This document shows positions 25,539 through 36,799 of a stretch of DNA of 64,000 nucleotides, piece after piece (the first letter of the stretch is position 1; every line of letters begins with the position of its first letter). Where the stretch lies: the NCBI RefSeq assembly GCF_041897535.1, contig NZ_CP169217.1, forward strand, positions 1,426,001-1,490,000, written 5' to 3'. The notes beneath the pieces are model-generated. The model saw only the letters and a program-made list of their open reading frames with translations, was not told the DNA's origin and searched no databases. The stretch comes from Methylomicrobium lacus_A (GTDB taxonomy: Bacteria; Pseudomonadota; Gammaproteobacteria; Methylococcales; Methylomonadaceae). The translations under genes were made by a program, and so were the position numbers.

Positions 25539-26834
25539 ATGCTTACCCAGGAAGAGCCAATGTTTACTATAAGCAATAAAATAAACAATTGGTTAGCTCA
25601 TGCCATTTTCCTCCTCATCGTTGGCATCGTATTCGTTACCTCAGGATCTTCATTAGCCAATGCCGATGCGGTATTTCGCACGGAGCTGGCATTCATAACC
25701 CTCTGTTTGTTTACCCCTCTCCCCTTTTCAAAAATAATTTACGAGCATAAGAGAACAGCCATTGTGATGGCGCTCTGGTTCTTGTGCATTACCTTTTCAC
25801 TGATCCACTCACCGCTCAATCTCCTTGAAAAACCTTTTGTGTTGGAACGATATGTCCAAACGCTTACACATGTGTTGACTTTCCTTTTTTTCTGGAATTT
25901 CATCTACAGAAGTGGTGCAAAAATAGAACGCTTCCTCTTTGCAGCTCCTTTAAGCACGCTCCTCATAGTCGGCGCATTTTTTTATGAATGGCTTGACTTT
26001 TCCAGCCATTTAAGTCTGGGATCCCTTAGCCTTAAATGGTGGCATGAACCACCATTCAATTCTCATCTTAGGCACACTGGATATCAAGCAACAGCAGGCC
26101 TAAGCGTGTTAATAGCGCTCTTCATATTCAAGAAAGCTAGCCGCTATGAGGCAGCGTTACAATTTATAGCTCTCACGATGCTATGGTCATTCGTGTTATG
26201 GCTCGGAGGTCGTGCCGCAATCATGTCCGCGATCGGCGTAATGCTTTATATCTGGATGATTGTAAGGATTAAAAGCATTAACAAAAATTTATCTTTCTGT
26301 GCCCTTGGGGCTTCGCCAATTTTAGGATTGTTCGTTAGCGAATTACTACCTAATCTGGATTGGAGCGGTGCAATAAGAATTTATCATTCAGTTTCGACAG
26401 CGGATAACATTAACGATCTAAGCACCGGAAGAATCAAAATCTGGCTGAGCACTTGGGAATCCCTAAAGGACCACCCGATATTCGGGCTAGGTCCGCAGGG
26501 TTATTACTATATGCCAAACCGTATCTTTGGCTACCAACCTCACAACGTCTTTCTTCAATTTCTTACAGAATGGGGGCTGATTGGTTCAGTGCTATTCCTC
26601 TACCTTCTAGTCACGGGATTTTGGCAAGGCGTTAAACTCCATATTGTCAACCGCGATACCAATCTCAATCAATCCGCATTAGCGGCCGGCGCCATTATTG
26701 TCGCACTGACAATACATTCATTAGTTGACGGCACCTATTATCACCCACAACCCTCATTTTATTTAGCGATGGCCTATGCTTTTTGGCTCTGCCCCGATCG
26801 CCCGAAAAACAAGCATGATAATTTGCAAAAGTGA
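25539..26834 (+). CDS. O-antigen ligase family membrane protein (Wzy_C / WaaL-like)
   Basis: 431 residues; ATG at 25539 has AGGAGA eight bases upstream, an internal ATG at 25560 is less well placed. About eleven hydrophobic helices (HAIFLLIVGIVFVTSG, FITLCLFTPL, AIVMALWFLCITFSL and so on). A large periplasmic loop near residues 290-340 contains TGRIKIWLSTWESLKDHPIF and GLGPQGYYY, then HNVFLQFLTEWGLIG, the signature order of O-antigen ligase and polymerase proteins. It would join glycan chains to lipid A core or polymerise a glycan. It stands apart from the main polysaccharide cluster. Confidence 0.85.
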   Translation: MLTQEEPMFTISNKINNWLAHAIFLLIVGIVFVTSGSSLANADAVFRTELAFITLCLFTPLPFSKIIYEHKRTAIVMALWFLCITFSLIHSPLNLLEKPFVLERYVQTLTHVLTFLFFWNFIYRSGAKIERFLFAAPLSTLLIVGAFFYEWLDFSSHLSLGSLSLKWWHEPPFNSHLRHTGYQATAGLSVLIALFIFKKASRYEAALQFIALTMLWSFVLWLGGRAAIMSAIGVMLYIWMIVRIKSINKNLSFCALGASPILGLFVSELLPNLDWSGAIRIYHSVSTADNINDLSTGRIKIWLSTWESLKDHPIFGLGPQGYYYMPNRIFGYQPHNVFLQFLTEWGLIGSVLFLYLLVTGFWQGVKLHIVNRDTNLNQSALAAGAIIVALTIHSLVDGTYYHPQPSFYLAMAYAFWLCPDRPKNKHDNLQK

Positions 26835-26857
26835 AAACCCTCCAAACATCTGCACCT

Positions 26858-27094
26858 AGGTTGTAAACTCTCTCCCATTCTGGCATAATCATAACCGTAG
26901 ACCGCTTCGTGCTTGACAACGCCGGTTAATTCACTTTGCAAATATTCTGCAAGCAGGATCGAGTCCGCCGGCAGGCATTTTGGACGTAACTCCGCAAGCA
27001 TTGCCGGTTCAGCTTCGGCCCAAACACTCGCAGCATAGCATTTCTGTTGGTTCTTCCCGTCAATTTCCTTTAGCGTAAATTTTTTTTCGGCCCG
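26858..27094 (-). pseudogene. Gene fragment of unknown family
   Basis: On the minus strand a frame is open from a TAA at about 27095 through 79 codons that read like real protein: CYAASVWAEAEPAMLAELRP, then KCLPADSILLAEYLQSELTG, then VVKHEAVYGYDYARMGESLQ. After that it runs into the 3' end of the O-antigen ligase gene and loses protein character. No ribosome site and no plausible start precede it. I do not recognise the family. It is probably a leftover from a lost gene; it may also be chance. Confidence 0.3.
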
Positions 27095-27183
27095 TTAATA
27101 TTTTTCAAATTGAAAAATACAACGTCTTTCCGTTAGACTTACAGCTCTCTATTCTTGTAAAGAAAAGAGTTGAGGAAATCGAA

Positions 27184-27660
27184 TTGAAAAATCAGGTTCC
27201 CCTTTTAAAAATTACAAGAAATCAGGCCGCCCTTGCCGTTTTGCTGTGTCTTTGGCTAGACAGTGCGCATCCCGCCCCTTTGCTAAATAAAATCAATCCT
27301 GACGGCATTTATGTCGTAGTCAACTCAGCCAATCCGCAGAGAAATATCAGCCGAACCGGATTGAATGCTATCTTCAATATGCGTTTACGGCACTGGAACG
27401 ACGAATCGCCGATCACGGTTTATGTATTGCAGGACGAAGACCCTTTACATAAAACGTTTTGTAAACAGAAATTGCTCGTTTTTCCTCAACAGATCCGCAA
27501 TGGCTGGAACCGACTGGTTTTCAGCGGCACAGGCCAGGCGCCGTTAGCGATCGCTACGCAAGAAGAGATGGCGAAACGCATCAGCGAAACGCCCGGCGCG
27601 ATCGGCTATTTAAGCGGCAAGGATTTGACGGCAAACGTCAAAATATTGGACATCGAATAA
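27184..27660 (+). CDS. Periplasmic PstS-like (PBP-like domain) protein
   Basis: 158 residues with a TTG start behind GAGGAAA. A hydrophobic signal segment (AALAVLLCLWLDSAHP) is followed by a short substrate-binding-like domain: GIYVVVNSANPQRNISRTGL, IFNMRLRHWNDESPITVYVL and a C-terminal ISETPGAIGYLSGKDL. This is the truncated PstS-like form (about half the length of transport PstS) found beside signalling genes, where it is thought to sense rather than transport. The porin gene starts 13 bp downstream and a GGDEF/EAL gene is convergent beyond it. Confidence 0.8.
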   Translation: MKNQVPLLKITRNQAALAVLLCLWLDSAHPAPLLNKINPDGIYVVVNSANPQRNISRTGLNAIFNMRLRHWNDESPITVYVLQDEDPLHKTFCKQKLLVFPQQIRNGWNRLVFSGTGQAPLAIATQEEMAKRISETPGAIGYLSGKDLTANVKILDIE

Positions 27661-27673
27661 GGGATCAGCCTGC

Positions 27674-28879
27674 ATGCGCTATTTGCCCACACACTCCAAG
27701 CATGATCTGTTGATAGGATGCTGCGTCTCCGCTTTCGCGTTCAGCGCTCCCAGCCCGGCGCAAGACTTGAAGCTCGGCAAATGGCTGCCCGAGTCGATGC
27801 AGGTGCACGGTTTTCTGTCACAAGGCTTCATTCATACCAGCGATAACCATTTTTTCGGCCATTCCGACGATTCGCTGTCGACCGATTTCAGGGAACTGGG
27901 GGTCAACGGCTCCTGGAGCGTGCTCCCCGATTTGCAGCTGGCGATGCAGGTGGTCTGGCGCGATGCAGGACAAACCGATGAAGCCGGTTTACGCATCGAT
28001 TACGGCCTGGCCAACTACAATGTGTTGTCCACCGAATCCTCGTTGCTGGCGATCCGGGCCGGCCGAGTGCTGACGCCCTTGGGTTTTTACAATGAAACCC
28101 GCGATGTCGCGGCGACCCGGCCAAGCATCTTGTTGCCGCAATCGATTTATTTTGATCGCAATAGAGATCTGGCGATATCCGCCGACGGAGGCTATCTGTA
28201 TGGCGAACATCGCACCGATTTTGGTGACTTTTCGTTCAATTTCGGCCTGGTCATTCCGCGCACCGATGGACCGGATTTCATGAACACGGTTTTAAGAGGC
28301 GATAAGGGCGAGGTGGGAGGCGATACCTCATGGGTCGCGCGATTGGGATATGAATCACCCGGCAGCCGGGTTCGTTTTGCGGTAACTTATGCCGATGTGC
28401 TGAGCGATTTTAATTCTTCCTCACACCCACGGAATCAGGGCTCGTTTCATTTCAACCCATTGATTTTATCGGCGCAATACAACGCGGAAAAGTGGTCCTT
28501 GACCGCGGAATATGCGCTGCGCCGCACCCGACTGGATTATCTCAATGCCCATGATGTCGCCTTTACCGGCCAGAGCTATTACATCCAGGGCGCATACCAT
28601 TTTACCGACAAACTCGAAGGCTTCGTGCGCTACGATGAGTTGGTCTGGGATCTTGACGATCAATACGGCTATCGCTACCCGCCACAACTGGGGCCCTCAT
28701 TTTCGCGCTATGCCCGAGACTGGACATTCGGCTTGCGCTATGAAATTCTGCCCTCGTTGATGCTGAGCACCGAATACCATCACGTCAACGGCACGGGTTG
28801 GTTATCGAGGCTGGAAAACCCGCAAGACGAAACCCGGAACTGGGATATGTACGCCTTCATGCTTTCGTATCATTTCTGA
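27674..28879 (+). CDS. Outer-membrane porin-like beta-barrel protein
   Basis: 401 residues with a signal peptide (CCVSAFAFSAPSPAQD). The rest alternates hydrophobic and polar residues with many aromatic girdle residues, and it ends in YHF, a C-terminal Phe needed for BAM recognition. Recognisable starts of barrel strands: MQVHGFLSQGFIHTSDNHFF, and the gene ends with TFGLRYEILPSLMLSTEYH. It is one transcription unit with the PstS-like gene. Substrate unknown. Confidence 0.85.
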   Translation: MRYLPTHSKHDLLIGCCVSAFAFSAPSPAQDLKLGKWLPESMQVHGFLSQGFIHTSDNHFFGHSDDSLSTDFRELGVNGSWSVLPDLQLAMQVVWRDAGQTDEAGLRIDYGLANYNVLSTESSLLAIRAGRVLTPLGFYNETRDVAATRPSILLPQSIYFDRNRDLAISADGGYLYGEHRTDFGDFSFNFGLVIPRTDGPDFMNTVLRGDKGEVGGDTSWVARLGYESPGSRVRFAVTYADVLSDFNSSSHPRNQGSFHFNPLILSAQYNAEKWSLTAEYALRRTRLDYLNAHDVAFTGQSYYIQGAYHFTDKLEGFVRYDELVWDLDDQYGYRYPPQLGPSFSRYARDWTFGLRYEILPSLMLSTEYHHVNGTGWLSRLENPQDETRNWDMYAFMLSYHF

Positions 28880-28913
28880 TCGCTGTGAATGCACGTTTAG
28901 GTAACCGAAGGAA

Positions 28914-31781
28914 TCAGCCAACGCTATTTTGCTGATGAAACTCGGGATGCGGCATGGCCATGCCGATGCCGTAGCCCTGCGCATAATCAACGCCGATGCC
29001 GGCCAGCACCTCCAGAATATCCCGGTTTTCGACAAATTCGGCGATCGTCTTGATGCCCATGCCATGGCCGACGCCGTTGATGGCGTGCACGAAAAGCCTG
29101 TCCTCGCGGCTCTGCAGGATATTTTTAACGAAGGAACCGTCAATCTTCAAATAATTGACCGGCAACTGTTTCAGATAACTCATCGACGAAAATCCGACGC
29201 CGAAATCGTCCAACGCGAAACTGCCGCCGATGCTTTCGATTTGCAGGATCAAATCGTGGGCCGCCTGCAACCGGGTCATCGCCTGCGTTTCGGTGACCTC
29301 GAAGATGAAATGTTTCGCTTCGAGGCCGTATCGCTGCAAAAGCCGGTTGATCACCACGAAGGCATCGGAATTGGACAGCATTTCGGCCGACAGATTGATC
29401 GACAGTTTGACATCGAGGCCTTCTTGCAAGAGTTCGACCTGCTTCCTGAACGCCAACTCGATCACACGCAGATCGATTTGATAAATCAGCCCGGTAAGTT
29501 CGGCGACCTCGATAAACTTTGCCGGCGGGCTTATCTCCCCATCTTCCCCGACCATTCTGAGCAAACATTCGTAATGCGTGATCGTCCGGTCGGCAATCCG
29601 CATGATCGGTTGATAATACAGCACGAAGCGGTCTTCCTCGAGGGCCTTTTCGATCTTGCCTTTCCAGGTCACCCGGCTCTTGATGGCTTTGCGTTCGATG
29701 TCGTCATGGCTGGCCAGCCGCCAGCCTCCTCGCCCCTCTTCCTTCGCCCGGTACATCGCAATGTCCGCCGACGCGAGCAGATCCTGTGCGCTGCAATCGG
29801 CCTTCGGAAATATCAATACCCCCGCGCTGACCGAGGCGCGATGCAGTTCGCCGCCGCTATCGACCACTACCGTCGCCATTTCGCCGCATAACTTCTGCGC
29901 CAGTTCCTCGGCCTGTTGTTGCCCGACATTGGAAGCCAGGATGATAAACTCGTCGCCGCCAAAACGCGCGATAATATCCGCTTTCCGGGTGATATGCCGC
30001 AGTTTCTCGGCCACCTTGATCAACAGTTCATCGCCGACCTGATGGCCGCTGCTGTCGTTGATGTATTTGAATTGATCGATATCGAAGAACACGATCGCGG
30101 AGGTGTGGCCCTGGCGAAGCGCCAGACTGATCGCGCGTTCAAGCTCCTTTTCGAATTTGCGCCGATTGTAGAGACCGGTCAGGGGATCGTGTTCGGCCAA
30201 CCAGGTCAGGCGGTTTTCCGATTTTTTGCGCTCGGTCAGATCAAGCCCCACCACCAGGATTTCATGCCCGGATTCCGCATCGAGTTCCGCAATGAACAGC
30301 GGCGATAAATACCAGGAAAGATAGAGTTCGGAGCCATCCCGCGCCACCATCGGACACTCGAACTGCAAATTTTTGCTCCGCGTGCGTTCAAAAATGCCGT
30401 TCGATGCGAGTATCAATTCGGCAGTCTCGGCGCTAAAGAACAGTTCGGAGAAGGGTTTGCCGACCAGTTGTGCCGCCGAATAACCGATCAATTGCTCGGT
30501 AAACTTATTGACCGTGCGGATCTTTCCCGTATTATCGGTAGTCAGAATGATCACCTGCGCGGTATTCAGCATGTTGTCGATAAAGTTTTTCTCGATCAGC
30601 AGTTCCTTGGCCTGATCCGACAGGGCTTGCGTGCGCTGATTGACCTGGTCATCGAGTTCCTGCAAGGTGCCGATCAGCACATGCGCCGCGCCTTCCAGCA
30701 CATCGATCTCGTCCTTGACCCAAGCGTGTTTTAGCGGCCGGATCTGTCGGGCGACGGCATGATAGTGTTTTTTCGCGATCAAAGGAAACACGTTGACCAG
30801 GCTACGGAGCCGGCGCGTCGGCCCGATCAACAAAAACAGCAAGACGCCGCCGGACAATAACAGGCTCAACAAACCGCTCAGCGCGTACAGGGAGGTCGCC
30901 TGCTCGACGCTGCGCAACGAGGCGCTGATGTCTTCGATGATCAGCATGGAGGCTTCGCTGCTGCCTTCAACCGGCAGCGAAATCAGGTCGTAAGTCTTGC
31001 CGCCGGCTTCGAAGATCAGCGATCCTTGCGCCAACCCTTCAGGATGCAGGCGGCTGAATTCTTTCAGCAAGGCCGAGTTTTTTTGATACTCGGTCAGCGC
31101 AATCACATTCATCGACCACGGCTCCAGCCGCAGAATGCCAGGCTTATCGATCCGCGCATGCCGGGTCAAAATGGCCGCATCCAGACCGATCACGTTTTTC
31201 AATTTCAAGACCGCATCGGCCAAGTCGACGCCAAAGATGAAGATGCCCAAAAAATGGCCGTTATACAAAAACGGTGTGGCGCGGTAATGAACGCAACGCG
31301 CCTCGCACAAAATATAGTCGTAGGAGATTTCGTATTTGGCGACCAGGCTTAGCCAGTCGTCGAACTGTTTTTGTACCCTGGCCTCGCCCCAATGCCCGAC
31401 AAGTTGCGTGTCTTTGTTAAACAGGAAGACCGAAATGATCTGCGATTCGAGTTCGATTTGCGACCAATTCGTGTCGATGATTTTTTTGATCGCCGCGAGC
31501 GCTTTATCGGGTGACATCGAGGATTCCAGCAGGCCCGGAATCAGCCAACTGATGTCGATGCGGTCTCTCTTGATTTGCTCCAAAACGCCATGAAAGGCAT
31601 GCGAATAGACATCATGCAGACGGGTTCTTTCCTGCTGGTAGTTTTTATTCAGGCTATATTGCCCCATCAACATGATCGCCCCCGATCCCAGACAGGTGGC
31701 GAAGCTAACGGACAAAATAGACTGCCATACCAGGCTTAAAAAACGTTGCGGCTCTTTACGCATAGAAAAACCGGAAATCAT
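28914..31781 (-). CDS. Membrane sensor with PAS, GGDEF and EAL domains
   Basis: 955 residues. TM1 at about 20-40, a periplasmic sensor of about 250 residues, TM2 near 300-320 (LLSLLLSGGVLLFLLIGP), a linker, a PAS domain near 405-520, GGDEF at about 604-608 (ARFGGDEFIIL) with an intact inhibitory RxxD (RKAD) five residues before, and EAL near 710-945 with YECLLRM in place of EAL-LR and DDFGVGFSS intact. It may both make and hydrolyse c-di-GMP. It follows the acyltransferase gene by 6 bp on the minus strand (operon) and is convergent with the PstS-like/porin pair. Confidence 0.93.
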   Translation of the reverse strand: MISGFSMRKEPQRFLSLVWQSILSVSFATCLGSGAIMLMGQYSLNKNYQQERTRLHDVYSHAFHGVLEQIKRDRIDISWLIPGLLESSMSPDKALAAIKKIIDTNWSQIELESQIISVFLFNKDTQLVGHWGEARVQKQFDDWLSLVAKYEISYDYILCEARCVHYRATPFLYNGHFLGIFIFGVDLADAVLKLKNVIGLDAAILTRHARIDKPGILRLEPWSMNVIALTEYQKNSALLKEFSRLHPEGLAQGSLIFEAGGKTYDLISLPVEGSSEASMLIIEDISASLRSVEQATSLYALSGLLSLLLSGGVLLFLLIGPTRRLRSLVNVFPLIAKKHYHAVARQIRPLKHAWVKDEIDVLEGAAHVLIGTLQELDDQVNQRTQALSDQAKELLIEKNFIDNMLNTAQVIILTTDNTGKIRTVNKFTEQLIGYSAAQLVGKPFSELFFSAETAELILASNGIFERTRSKNLQFECPMVARDGSELYLSWYLSPLFIAELDAESGHEILVVGLDLTERKKSENRLTWLAEHDPLTGLYNRRKFEKELERAISLALRQGHTSAIVFFDIDQFKYINDSSGHQVGDELLIKVAEKLRHITRKADIIARFGGDEFIILASNVGQQQAEELAQKLCGEMATVVVDSGGELHRASVSAGVLIFPKADCSAQDLLASADIAMYRAKEEGRGGWRLASHDDIERKAIKSRVTWKGKIEKALEEDRFVLYYQPIMRIADRTITHYECLLRMVGEDGEISPPAKFIEVAELTGLIYQIDLRVIELAFRKQVELLQEGLDVKLSINLSAEMLSNSDAFVVINRLLQRYGLEAKHFIFEVTETQAMTRLQAAHDLILQIESIGGSFALDDFGVGFSSMSYLKQLPVNYLKIDGSFVKNILQSREDRLFVHAINGVGHGMGIKTIAEFVENRDILEVLAGIGVDYAQGYGIGMAMPHPEFHQQNSVG

Positions 31782-31787
31782 TGCGGT

Positions 31788-32528
31788 TTAAGAGGACGAT
31801 TCGCCAAGCAATTCGGACCGGATCGAATCGTAAAGCGCTCGGTAATCAGGGCTCAGATCCTTATAGATAGGCTGAGGAAATATCAAATAAGGCGCCCTTT
31901 GGCCAAAATAATCCATCGGTTCGCCGATCTGGTGCAGCCCGACACCAAACCGCGCCAGCAAGCGGGCCAAACGCGGCTCCATCAATCCTACGCCATAATC
32001 GAGCCGTTCTTCAAGCATCAAAATGGCGGCCGCAAAGATCATGCAGACCGGCAAATAATTGATCGGAAAACGATTGTCGTCCTTGCCGCCGTCCGACGAA
32101 TCGTTTTCGGCCGCATAATTCAAATCGCCCTTGCGGCGCCGAAATGAAGACAAAATCAACATTCTGGACACCTCGTCCGTTTTGCCGCTTCTGATGTCTT
32201 TGACCGGCGCCCGGCTGAAGTTGAACGGCTTGGGGTAATGTTCTTCGACCGGCAACGTCTTCGTCGGACTGACATCCCGCGGAACCAGTCTGACATTGCC
32301 GATGGGTTGACTACTCGGCTTATGATACAGTAACGAATGTATCGAACAGGGATCCCATAAATCGGTCTCCAGATGCTCGCCGAGCGTATCGGCGGCAATC
32401 ATGTTTTGTTCTTCAAAATAAACACGGTAGCGGATATGGAAAGCAACTTTCTGCAATTCAGGACAGGCCGCCTTGAGCATGCGAAAATATTTCTGATAAT
32501 GCGATAGAAGACTTACATCGCAAGGCAT
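31788..32528 (-). CDS. PEP-CTERM/exosortase system-associated acyltransferase
   Basis: About 246 residues from the ATG at 32528, which has GAGGAG seven bases upstream (a TTG six codons earlier is less likely). GNAT/autoinducer-synthase-like pattern: FHIRYRVYFEEQNM, IGNVRLVPRD, DEVSRMLILSSFRRRKGDL and PVCMIFAAAILMLEERLDYG. This matches the acyltransferases found with exosortase (PEP-CTERM) polysaccharide systems. No exosortase gene or PEP-CTERM protein is in this window, so its partners must be elsewhere. It leads an operon with the GGDEF/EAL gene. Confidence 0.8.
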   Translation of the reverse strand: MPCDVSLLSHYQKYFRMLKAACPELQKVAFHIRYRVYFEEQNMIAADTLGEHLETDLWDPCSIHSLLYHKPSSQPIGNVRLVPRDVSPTKTLPVEEHYPKPFNFSRAPVKDIRSGKTDEVSRMLILSSFRRRKGDLNYAAENDSSDGGKDDNRFPINYLPVCMIFAAAILMLEERLDYGVGLMEPRLARLLARFGVGLHQIGEPMDYFGQRAPYLIFPQPIYKDLSPDYRALYDSIRSELLGESSS

Positions 32529-32546
32529 TACATTCTCCTCGATCAA

Positions 32547-32869
32547 ATAGTTTTTGCAAGGAAATCGCAGCGGTCAATTTTTGATTGTGGTTATCTGAAC
32601 TTTTCAGTAACCTACTCCCCGGCTTGTGTAATTGTCAACCCTTCGCTTCGCCGATCATGACGAGACGCTGGGTTCACAAGGCCGGCTGCGGCAGAATCGT
32701 AGCAAGATTTGCCTGCGGGTTTTTATGCATGAAGGGTTTTGGAGGGACTTTTTAAGCATAGCGATCCGAAACAACAGGCTTTCCGGGCGCTTTTTCCGTT
32801 CATTCCGGAAAGAACGCACCGGCCGTTACCGAGCTATTTAAATAACTATAACTAAAAATAGGAGGAACG
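32547..32869. other. Gap between acyltransferase and hppA
   Basis: No gene-like frame on either strand. Contains a short inverted TTCCGTTCATTCCGGAA stretch near 32800 and an AGGAGG ribosome site just before hppA. The divergent promoters must lie here but I cannot place them with confidence. Confidence 0.3.
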
Positions 32870-35011
<2,142 letters not shown>

Positions 35012-35035
35012 TCGGTTCTCTGCGGAGCGCTGGGC

Positions 35036-35069
35036 GGGCCGGGGATTGCCCCCCCGGCCCGAACGTTTT
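35036..35069 (+). terminator. Terminator of hppA
   Basis: GGGCCGGGG (35036-35044) pairs with CCCCGGCCC (35052-35060), then GAACGTTTTG. Strong stem, weak T-run, 25 bp after the hppA stop. Confidence 0.55.
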
Positions 35070-35085
35070 GCCGATGCCGCCGTCT

Positions 35086-35134
35086 CGAAGCCTGCGAGAA
35101 ACCTTGCGGACGGGGCAACATGCCCCGTCCGGCG
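35086..35134 (+). repeat. Dispersed repeat family A, right half
   Basis: Matches the second half of copy 1 (20410-20460): AGCCTGCGAGAAACCTTGCG then the palindrome GGACGGGGCAACATGCCCCG and TCCGGCGG. The left palindrome is missing; the hppA terminator-like stem occupies its place. The rest of the gap (35135-35571) holds no recognised gene. Confidence 0.7.
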
Positions 35135-35571
35135 GAAGGAGACAATAAAAAAATTCACCCTCTCTCGATACAATTAATACTGCTTTAAGGTAAAAGCATT
35201 ACTATCTATTTAGCTCCGTATTTTAAGCATGGAAATTAGACCCGTTTCTCAAAGGTATTGCCGAAAAACCGAAAAGATACACTGCGCGCCTTCTCATCCA
35301 TTTCAGATACAAATTTTTCGGCTTTTCCAATTAAAAGACAGGTTGTTAGTCGGGCCGCAAATCGACTTGATAACGGATCAACTATAAAGAAAATAGCCAT
35401 AAGCGACAGATCCGGCATTTCAGCATCGACGACTGATACGGCATTCGCAGGCCCTATTCGCCCAAATATTCATAAAACGTTGCTATGATCAGGCAATGAA
35501 ATTTGGAACATTTGCGTTACCCTTTTTTTGATAGACTCTCAATACCGCCTTTCACTTTCCTGGACACGACT

Positions 35572-36660
35572 ATGAAAACACGTACCTTACTCCTTGCCAT
35601 GACGATAGCCATGGCATCGCCCCTTGCCAATGCAGCCGCCGCAAAACCTGTGCCGGTAGCGACCACCGGCTCGGCGTCGCCGTCAGATCTGACGACAGCG
35701 TCGCCCAAAGAGCTGCGCCAGCAAGCGAATACTGTCGCGCAATCAAGCAAGCAGGCCGAGGCCGCCGCCAAAAAGACGGCTAGCGAGGCCGCCGCCGCCG
35801 CAGCGAAAGCGGCCGCCGCCGCGGCAAAGGCCGAAAGCAATAATGCGAAAGCCTATGCCAACCTCGAGAGTCTGAAACTCAAGTATCCCAATCCGACGGC
35901 TAAGCAACAAAAATTAATAGCTGAGGCGGCCGCAAAGGCGAAAGCCGCATCGACCGTATTGGGTGCGGCTCAGAAATACGCGGCGGATACTGCCTCCTCG
36001 AAGGAGAAGACCGCCGCGAATTTAGCGACGGTGAGCAAGCAGAAAGCGGAGAACCTTGCGGCGTTAAAAAACATCGATGCAAAGATTCGCATCGCCGAGG
36101 TCGCGCAAAAATCCGCCGAGCAAGCCGCTAAAGCGGAAGAAAAGGCCCAAGAGGCAAAAGATAAGGTATACAACAACCCCAATTCGACTGCGGCGGATAA
36201 AGCCGCCGCTGACGCAAAACTTGCCCAAGCAACGCAAACCAAAAATAATACTGCCCAAACCGCAGCCACCAAAACAGCCGCTGCCGAAACTGACGCGGTC
36301 ATTTTAGGCGATCTGACGAACAAGGCAACTACGCTCAAGAATAACGCGGATGACGCGGCGGATAAAGCAAAAGCTAAAGCGGAGGCCGACAGAAATTCGG
36401 TAAAAGCGGCCGAACAAGCGGCCAAGGCACAAGCGGCGGTCGACAAATTAGAAGGCAGCGGCCCCCTGACGCCAAAACAACAAGAACAACTGGCTCAGGC
36501 CAAGACAACCGCTCAACAAGCCAATAGCGCCCTGACCAATGCCCAAAATGCGGTCACGACCGCATCGCAAAACCAACAGCATGCGCTGGACAAAGTTCTG
36601 GAAATCATCGAGGCCATAAAAGACAAAATCGATGACATCATTCCAGTCAGCCAATCTTGA
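35572..36660 (+). CDS. Secreted alanine-rich coiled-coil protein
   Basis: 362 residues from MKTRTLLLAMTIAMASPLANA, a clear signal peptide; an earlier TTG would add 23 residues. The mature part is dominated by Ala, Lys, Gln, Asn and Glu in heptad-like order (KQAEAAAKKTASEAAAAAAK, later AEEKAQEAKDKVYN, AADKAKAKAEADRNSVKAAE), so it should be a long helical coiled coil; it ends ILEIIEAIKDKIDDIIPVSQ-like hydrophobic residues. No cysteine, no membrane anchor after the signal, no lipobox. I do not recognise a family. It could be a periplasmic or surface structural rod, Lpp/TolA-linker-like in composition only. Confidence 0.75.
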   Translation: MKTRTLLLAMTIAMASPLANAAAAKPVPVATTGSASPSDLTTASPKELRQQANTVAQSSKQAEAAAKKTASEAAAAAAKAAAAAAKAESNNAKAYANLESLKLKYPNPTAKQQKLIAEAAAKAKAASTVLGAAQKYAADTASSKEKTAANLATVSKQKAENLAALKNIDAKIRIAEVAQKSAEQAAKAEEKAQEAKDKVYNNPNSTAADKAAADAKLAQATQTKNNTAQTAATKTAAAETDAVILGDLTNKATTLKNNADDAADKAKAKAEADRNSVKAAEQAAKAQAAVDKLEGSGPLTPKQQEQLAQAKTTAQQANSALTNAQNAVTTASQNQQHALDKVLEIIEAIKDKIDDIIPVSQS

Positions 36661-36679
36661 GCCGTCAATAACCGCTTAA

Positions 36680-36793
36680 CCCACCCTCCGGGCGGGGCAA
36701 GTTGCCCCGTCCGGAGGGTTTCCGCAAACTTTAGTCTAGCGGCAGCCCCGACCCCAAAATCGATGGGGACGGAATGGCAAATCCCGTACCGCG
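36680..36793 (-). repeat. Dispersed repeat family A, full copy 2 (inverted)
   Basis: Reverse-orientation copy: GGCGGGGCAAGTTGCCCCG then GGGTTTCCGCAAACTTTAG, GGCAGCCCC, and the second palindrome GGGACGGAATGGCAAATCCC. It lies between the Ala-rich gene and the end of the VanZ-like gene and may serve as a bidirectional terminator there. Confidence 0.8.
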
Positions 36794-36799
36794 TGTATA

